Shown here one piece after another: positions 58,731 through 64,000 of a DNA stretch of 64,000 nt. This DNA is from Microvelia longipes (lineage: Eukaryota; Arthropoda; Insecta; Hemiptera; Veliidae), in contig JACMZG010001913.1 in NCBI GenBank assembly GCA_018340805.1, forward strand, positions 16,249,033-16,313,032, given 5' to 3'. A model generated the notes under the pieces. That model ran no database searches. It saw nothing but the letters and a program-made list of their open reading frames with translations, and was not told the DNA's origin. The first letter of the stretch is position 1, and each line of letters starts with the position of its first letter. A program made the position numbers and the translations under genes.

Positions 58731-60354
58731 AGTTAAAGTTTTTAAAAATATTTATTTGCTTGGGGTTATTTTCTCTTTACATTTTCGATAAAAAATTTAA
58801 TTTGTGGTTTTTAGGAGGCATAAGTATGGAGTCCTGGAACGAGAGCGATTTTAGAGACCAAGTTGATGAAGCAATGTTCAGATGAACGAACTCTTTTACA
58901 GGTGAGATATTTTAGGGCTATAAAGCTTCTTTTGTACAGAAGCAGCAAATAAAACAAAAATTTCACCTTTTACATTCAATAAAACAATTGAATAGACATT
59001 TGGGGGTAATAGAGGTCACTAAGTCATTTCCTAAAAATGAATTCAATAATCATTTCTCACTCAAAAATAAGAAACACAAACACTACAATTTATTTATTCA
59101 ATTTTCGGTTTTCACAAAATGTTTATATTTTAAATTGTTATTTTTTGTCTAACACTTTCTCTTTTGAAGACGGATATTGTTCATAGTTTGAGTAAACAAT
59201 TAACTCAATGAATTTCACATTTGATACACATCAGTCACTGATATGTTTTTATGGAACTCCTTTACGGGAACCCATATTCTTTGTGAATTCAGACTGCGGA
59301 GTACTAAAAATCTCTGGGCCTACATATCATGCCAGTAAGTCTGGCACCTCATACACAAGTTGCCAATCTAATGAATAGATAAAGAAATGCTAAACAGAGA
59401 TCAACAATGCCCGGGAAAATCATTCAAAATCAATAGTGGACAATGGTCACAATCTGTAAGAGACATTGGTGCTAGTGGAATAAAAAAGCCCTTACATGAC
59501 CAGTATTAGTGGACCGCGAACCATCTAAACATTGACCGTTTATGATCATATATGACTTTGGTGATTTAACTAAAATTAATCTTTAACCACAGTCATGGGG
59601 ATAGAAAAAACTATAAAATGCTACACGCTACTAAAGGAGGGCTATTTCATGAGAAAATGCTTTCAATTTTCCATGTATTTTCAACTTATTATTCTGCTAT
59701 GTTCAAGCCCCATTTTGTTATAATTTGCATCTACTCTCCAATTATTATAATTACGATCAATTAGGACTTAAACAATATCCTACTCACCATTTTAAAAACA
59801 TATACTAATTGAATAGGAGAAAAATACCCCAACCCTTAACAACAATAAAGCTAAGGGTGTAACAAGCCCTAAACAGTGAAAAATAAGTGAATTGTTTAAG
59901 TTAATTAGATGTCCGGAGGGTGATAGCTGTGCCCTCTCTCTACACACGATCATCCCCGGCATATGGAGAGATCCGATAACAAACACCCCATATGTATCTC
60001 AACTAACACTCATCTCTGCATCTTGCACTCTAAAAAACTATATATATGTCAAACGTAAAATTAAATAAAAATCAATTAATTAATATTTACAAATAATAAG
60101 TATTTTACTATTTCTTAGGATTTAAAATTATATTTTTCCAATTTATGTTCACTAACATAAGATTCCACTTACGCACCTCTTTTAAAGGCTTGATCCTCGA
60201 TTTTTTTTATCTTTTATTTTTTACCTTTTTCTGTTTGTTTCCATTTATTTCCTGAATTGTAATTAAATGGACATTTTATTAGACAGAAGTATAAGGTGAA
60301 CATCCGTTATTATTTAATGTGTAAAAAGTTTTTCGTTATTGTATTTTTATAACT
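58731..60354. other. Intergenic DNA, nothing recognised
   Basis: Includes a small GCCAGTAAGTCTGGC hairpin (59330-59344). The minus-strand frame 59792-59986 has no motif. No gene supported. Confidence 0.45.
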
Positions 60355-61055
60355 TTTAAAGCTTTTAATGTTTAAAGCGCTAATATTTTGACTTGTGATC
60401 AATAGTTAAGTTTTTAATGTTTTTACTTGTGATCGTTACTAAAGTTTTAAAGCTTTTAATCTTTAAAGCTCTAATGTTTTGACTTGTGATCGGTTGTAAA
60501 GTTTTAAATCTTTTAATGTATAAAGCGCTAATGTTTTGACTTGTGATCGACAGTAAAATTTTAAACTTTTAATCTTTAAAGCGCTAATGTTTTGACTTGT
60601 GATCGGTTGTAAAGTTTTAAATCTTTTAATGTATAAAGCGCTAATGTTTTGACTTGTGATCGACAGTAAAATTTTAAAGCTTTTAATCTTTAAAGCGCTA
60701 ATGTTTTGACTTGTGATCGGTTGTAAAGTTTTAAATCTTTTAATGTTCACAGGTGCTAAGTTTTGACTTGTGATCGGTGTTTTAAATCTTTTAATGAGCG
60801 ATGACTTGTGATCGACAGTAAAATTTTAAAGCTTTTAATGTTTAAGCGCTAATGTTTTGACTTGAGATCGGTAGTAAAATATTAAAGCTTTTAATGTGTA
60901 AAGCGCTAATATTTTGATTTGTGATCGGTTGTAAAATTTTAAAGCTTTTAATGTTTAAAGCGCTTATATTTTGACTTGGGGTCGGTAGTAAAGTTTTAAA
61001 GCTTTTAATGTTAAAAGCGCTAATGTTTTGACTTGTGATCGGTAGTAAAATTACA
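60355..61055. repeat. 57-bp minisatellite with dimeric higher order
   Basis: About 12 direct copies of a unit containing GCGCTAATGTTTTGACTTGT, GATCGGTTGTAAAGTTTTAA and ATCTTTTAATGTATAAA. Between 60480 and 60730 two variants alternate (GATCGGTTGTAAAG...GTATAAA and GATCGACAGTAAAA...CTTTAAA), so the array has grown in 2-unit steps. Minus-strand frames (TSQNISALNIKSFK-like) are incidental. Confidence 0.92.
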
Positions 61056-61436
61056 AGAAGATAATGCAAATTATTTGGAATTATTTAGAACTAAGCTTGC
61101 CTATTTCATATTTGAAACTTCTGTTTCTATAATTTGAATATCTCGAAGGCTGTTTTTCTTACAAATGTTGAACTCGGGTTATTTTTAGTCAAATCTTGTT
61201 TTTTTCAATTTTTCAAGCACTTTAAAATGGTCGCAATGTAAAGACGCTACTTGGTGTTTCTCCCAAAGTCTAATTAGTTATTCATAATGCAGGACTTGAT
61301 TTTAGTATCAAGTTTCATTAAATTAAGTTTAGTTTTTTGCTTGTACCGTATTTAATAGAATAGTGAGGGCATTCATCCAAAAGTAGGGTTACACATTATT
61401 TATTAAATTATTACAATGCCTCCCCTTTTAGCGAAT
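61056..61436. other. Intergenic DNA, nothing recognised
   Basis: No gene or repeat could be supported. Confidence 0.45.
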
Positions 61437-61530
61437 TACCTAAGGAAAAATGAGCATATAAGATTGGGATCATGGAGGGGGAGGTAGCTTTTCTAAAAGG
61501 GGGGATTCACTGATCAAGTTATTATTGGAG
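61437..61530 (-). repeat. (TA)n-associated repeat, partial copy 4
   Basis: GGAGGGGGAGGTAGCTTTTC and GGGGGGATTCACTGATCAAG match the G-rich side of the element at 14100-14344 (GGGGGCTCACTGATCAAGAA). The other half is missing. Confidence 0.5.
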
Positions 61531-61554
61531 ATAGAAGCATGTTAAAGATGTATG

Positions 61555-61800
61555 TCTTTCGGTGGCGACCGTGTCAATTTTGACGAAGAATCTGACGATT
61601 TACTTCCATTGTTGGAGGCATCTTTAAGGATTTAGGACATCATGGATTAACAAACAAACTGAATTCTCGAACTCTATGCTCTATAAAACTGAATTCTCAT
61701 CCAAGATGTCCTACTTTCTCTTTAAAGATGCCTCCTACAGGAGAAGCGAAATGTCATCAAAATTAACGCGGTCACCACCGGTAGACCTGAATCTACATCA
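61555..61800. repeat. Palindrome with decayed hammerhead-like motif
   Basis: The left arm (about 61560-61690) and right arm (about 61695-61795) are inverted copies sharing AGGACATC, GGAGGCATCTTTAA, GGTGGCGACCGTGTCAATTT (left) and GAATTCTCGAACTCTATG near the centre. The right arm reads AAAGATGCCTCC-TACA-GGAG...GCGAAATGTC, i.e. a CTGAAGATG...GCGAAACGTC-type motif whose CTG has changed. It points outward. Confidence 0.7.
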
Positions 61801-62149
61801 AATATTATTAGAGAGTAAAAGCACTGTAGTGGATGATAACGCATATATTACCAAAATTATAGGATATATAACAATATTTTAAAACATTTGTCATATGATA
61901 TTGTCATAATCTAATAAATATAACCGCGGAAGCCTACGCAGATAAGCATTTAGTATGACGATTATAATACTTTTCATAAGAGCTACAAGGCATAAGAAAA
62001 ATAATCATAACTTAATAATTATGTAAATGGTTTTATGTAACTCTTTATTTACAATGTAAATTTTATTTACAACTTTTTCAACAATTTAATCACATTTTTA
62101 AAAAACTTATAATAAAGTTGATAGATGAGTTGTGGAGTTTCCAAATAGG
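61801..62149. other. AT-rich intergenic DNA
   Basis: Nothing recognised. Confidence 0.45.
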
Positions 62150-62190
62150 AGAAAAAAGAAAGATGTCACTCCACTTAGTATATATTTATT

Positions 62191-62232
62191 GACAGAGCCG
62201 ACTTTCAAACTTAACAGTTCATCATCAGTGCC
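62191..62232 (-). ncRNA. Hammerhead ribozyme-like motif, left
   Basis: Minus strand: helix I GGCA; CTGATGA (62228-62222); helix II GAAC...GTTT; GAAA (62206-62203); GTCGGC as near-palindromic helix III; TC; helix I partner TGTC. Helix I has one G-U pair. Extra U after the core as in the other copies. Confidence 0.58.
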
Positions 62233-62336
62233 GGTGAAAGCGAAGTAAAGAAGCTAGGAGACAGACGAAATAGATTTGTCCAGAAGCTGGTGTCTGACCT
62301 GGCTGAGTCAGACACCAGCTTTACTTCGCTTTCACC

Positions 62337-62378
62337 GGCACTGATGATGAACTGTTAAGTTTGAAAGTCAGCTCTGTC
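62337..62378 (+). ncRNA. Hammerhead ribozyme-like motif, right
   Basis: Helix I GGCA; CTGATGA (62341-62347); helix II GAAC-TGTTAA-GTTT; GAAA (62363-62366); GTCAGC; cleavage dinucleotide TC (62373-62374); TGTC. It differs from its left twin by one base in helix III (GTCAGC versus GTCGGC), which weakens the self-pairing. Confidence 0.58.
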
Positions 62379-62412
62379 AATAAATATATAATAAGTGGAG
62401 TGACATCCTTCT

Positions 62413-63589
62413 TTTTTTCTGCTATAATAAAGTTAGTTTTAGATTCTTTGCTTAATATTCTTTTGATTATCCTGTACGGAAACTTTTTCCATTTTTGTTT
62501 CGGGAAAATTTAATATTTTTTTGTCTATTTAGTTTTGTTTTTTTATTAATCTAACATCACCGGATGTTTGATTTTTTTTCTTCGACAATCTAGCTACATT
62601 TTTTTCTCAGTACAAGATTATAGTTTCATTCACCATTTTATTTCTACTCATATAATAAAGGAATTATATTACAAAAGAAAACTACATTATACAATTATTT
62701 CAAGCTTTATTCGATATCCAAGTATCACATTATTTATAAATAAGGGAACAAACAAACTAACAATAGGCGACAAGGGACTTTTATTTGATACATAGATTTG
62801 TTAAAAAGGTGTTAAAAATTTTGACAAAAGGTGTCAAGAGTGTTTTTTTAGCGGGTGTTTAGTTTCTCGTACTCCCTTTTTTCGCACTTTTTTGTTCATT
62901 CGGGGGTGGGGTTTTTTACAAAAAGATTTTTTAATGAGTACATCTGGACCTTTTTATTTTGTAGTTCCTGTTTTTTTAAAGAAATACTTGGTTCTCATGT
63001 GACTAATTAGTTTTTACTTTTGATTAAGTCGGAAAAGTACAATTGTACTTTTTTTCTTATTGATAAACCTTTTCACACACCTACAAATTAATTTAATTAG
63101 TAAGAGTGTTTTATTATTTGATTTTTAAAATATATGTGTTGTTCTGAAGTGTAAAGAAACTAAATTGAGATCCAGAGGATTTAATTTCTTAATTAATTTA
63201 AGAATTGTGTTTATTTACAATAAATGGGAACGTGGAGGTTCAGCACTTTTCTCAGATATTATGATGAGGGCCTCAAAAATGCATACCTTAGGCATTTCTA
63301 CATATAGGTTTTCATGTACCTCAGACCCCTAAATATATACGACTCCTCTTGGCTTTTAGTTAGTTTTAATTTTTACAATAAGTTTTACATTTTTGAGTAC
63401 AAGATCCTGTACATCAGTTAGATCAAATACTAGCTATTATCATGATTTTTACTTATAATAGACGTAAGTTGAATGTTACGACGTGTTTTGATGTATGTTT
63501 CACAATAATTATTGTAATTCTTTATTCATTAAAGCGCATTTACTAGAGGCGTTATCTAAATAAAATGTTGATCATTTTTTTATAAATAA
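62413..63589. other. AT-rich intergenic DNA
   Basis: No gene supported; the frame 62568-62795 lacks any motif. Confidence 0.5.
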
Positions 63590-64000
63590 AAAAATCGGGT
63601 AAGGGTTACTTTGGAAGTTTACCTCATCATATCGGATTCGCTTCGCTCGTCCTGAGAATATAAAATTTGCTAAATTTAACTACAACACATCTTCGGACTC
63701 GCTTCACTCGTCCTCTGATTGTAAATACATCCGTTTCATTCTCAGCAGTCACCCATACAGCACTGACCACGCTCAATGCCGCTTAACTTTTATAATCCAA
63801 CAAAAATCATGGATATACTTGTCGCATTGAAACGAAACTTGGTGAACTTTTTTATTACGTAAAGGAATACACTTGCACTACATTTCAACTCAATTGGATT
63901 ATTTCCGTTTTTTCAATTTTTTAAAAAACGTGCACAAGTCATTTGATCAAAATTTAACTAATACTGATAATGAAATGAGACTTGACACAAATGTTAGTGT
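63590..64000 (-). repeat. 5S-like repeat, copy H (runs off the window)
   Basis: Minus-strand copy starting with the family 3' terminus (AAATCGGGTAAGGGTTACTT on the plus strand), then GGATTCGCTTCGCTCGTCCT and GGACTCGCTTCACTCGTCCT, then the 5S-like segment (63738-63800), then AACTTGGTGAACTTTTTTAT and the internal blocks. It continues beyond the window edge. Confidence 0.8.
63738..63800 (-). other. 5S rRNA-like segment in copy H
   Basis: Minus strand: GGATTATAAAAGTTAAGCGG, CATTGAGCGTGGTCAGTGCT, GTATGGGTGAC. AAGTTAAGC...TTGAGC.TGGT.AGT and TGGGTGAC are the 5S box A to box C landmarks. Best retained AGTTAAGC among the copies. Confidence 0.65.

Larger units (their letters stand above)
62150..62412. 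repeat. Palindrome with two intact hammerhead-like motifs
   Basis: The left arm (62158-62252) and right arm (62320-62412) are inverted copies: AGATGTCACTCCACTTAGTA at the left returns inverted as AAGTGGAGTGACATC at the right, and TTCACCGGCACTGATGATGA (right) is matched on the minus strand at 62221-62240. The centre holds a second perfect hairpin, AGCTGGTGTCTGAC/GTCAGACACCAGCT (62285-62320). Confidence 0.9.

Noticed and set aside
60463..61069. Frames with repeated TSQNISAL motifs
   Set aside because: By-product of the 57-bp minisatellite; 57 is divisible by three.

Overview
This window reads as AT-rich, gene-poor, repeat-dominated nuclear DNA of an invertebrate animal. The basis is long AT-rich intergenic stretches, many (TA)n and CATA microsatellites, five minisatellite or satellite arrays, several miniature inverted-repeat families, non-LTR retrotransposons (LINEs) and a Penelope-like element (PLE) with a GIY-YIG endonuclease. 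The species cannot be told from sequence alone. There is no sign of prokaryotic, plasmid or viral gene organisation. Most short open frames are shadows of microsatellites or repeats.

Layout. 1-8.1 kb: intergenic DNA with a 45-bp minisatellite, two foldback elements and a truncated copy of a repeat carrying a 5S-rRNA-like segment. 8.4-9.2 kb: the only candidate host coding exon (minus strand, small membrane protein, good splice acceptor) beside a decayed LINE reverse transcriptase tail. 9.8-16.2 kb: three more copies of the 5S-containing repeat, a long-TIR foldback MITE (MITE-1), a (TA)n-associated repeat, and strong hairpins including a palindrome with two TGACGTCA sites. 16-22.6 kb: mostly unrecognised AT-rich DNA plus a 52-bp minisatellite. 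22.65-27.93 kb: a nested retrotransposon. A decayed RTE-type LINE is split by a younger, 5'-truncated APE-type LINE with an open 1047-codon frame; the insertion is bounded by an 11-bp duplication, and removing it restores the older frame. 30.2-32.7 kb: a PLE remnant (reverse transcriptase end plus GIY-YIG) with a near-perfect inverted copy of its own 3' end, a Ser-tRNA-derived SINE head and hammerhead-ribozyme-like motifs. 34-48 kb: more foldbacks, MITE families (one nested in another), a 1.6-kb 43-bp satellite and a 20-bp-class array. 48-64 kb: sparse; relic LINE 3' end, more copies of the 5S repeat, a 57-bp array with dimeric higher order, and three further hammerhead-type palindromes.

The most unusual theme is a set of at least six palindromes (6.2, 30.6, 34.2, 58.5, 61.7 and 62.3 kb). 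In each, two copies of a CTGANGA...GAAA motif lie head to head and point outward. The motif matches the hammerhead ribozyme core known at PLE ends. Together with the inverted PLE copy, this suggests PLE termini repeatedly generate, or survive as, paired inverted units in this genome.

All calls come from reading the sequence by eye. Family assignments rest on recognised protein or RNA motifs and were not checked by database search.
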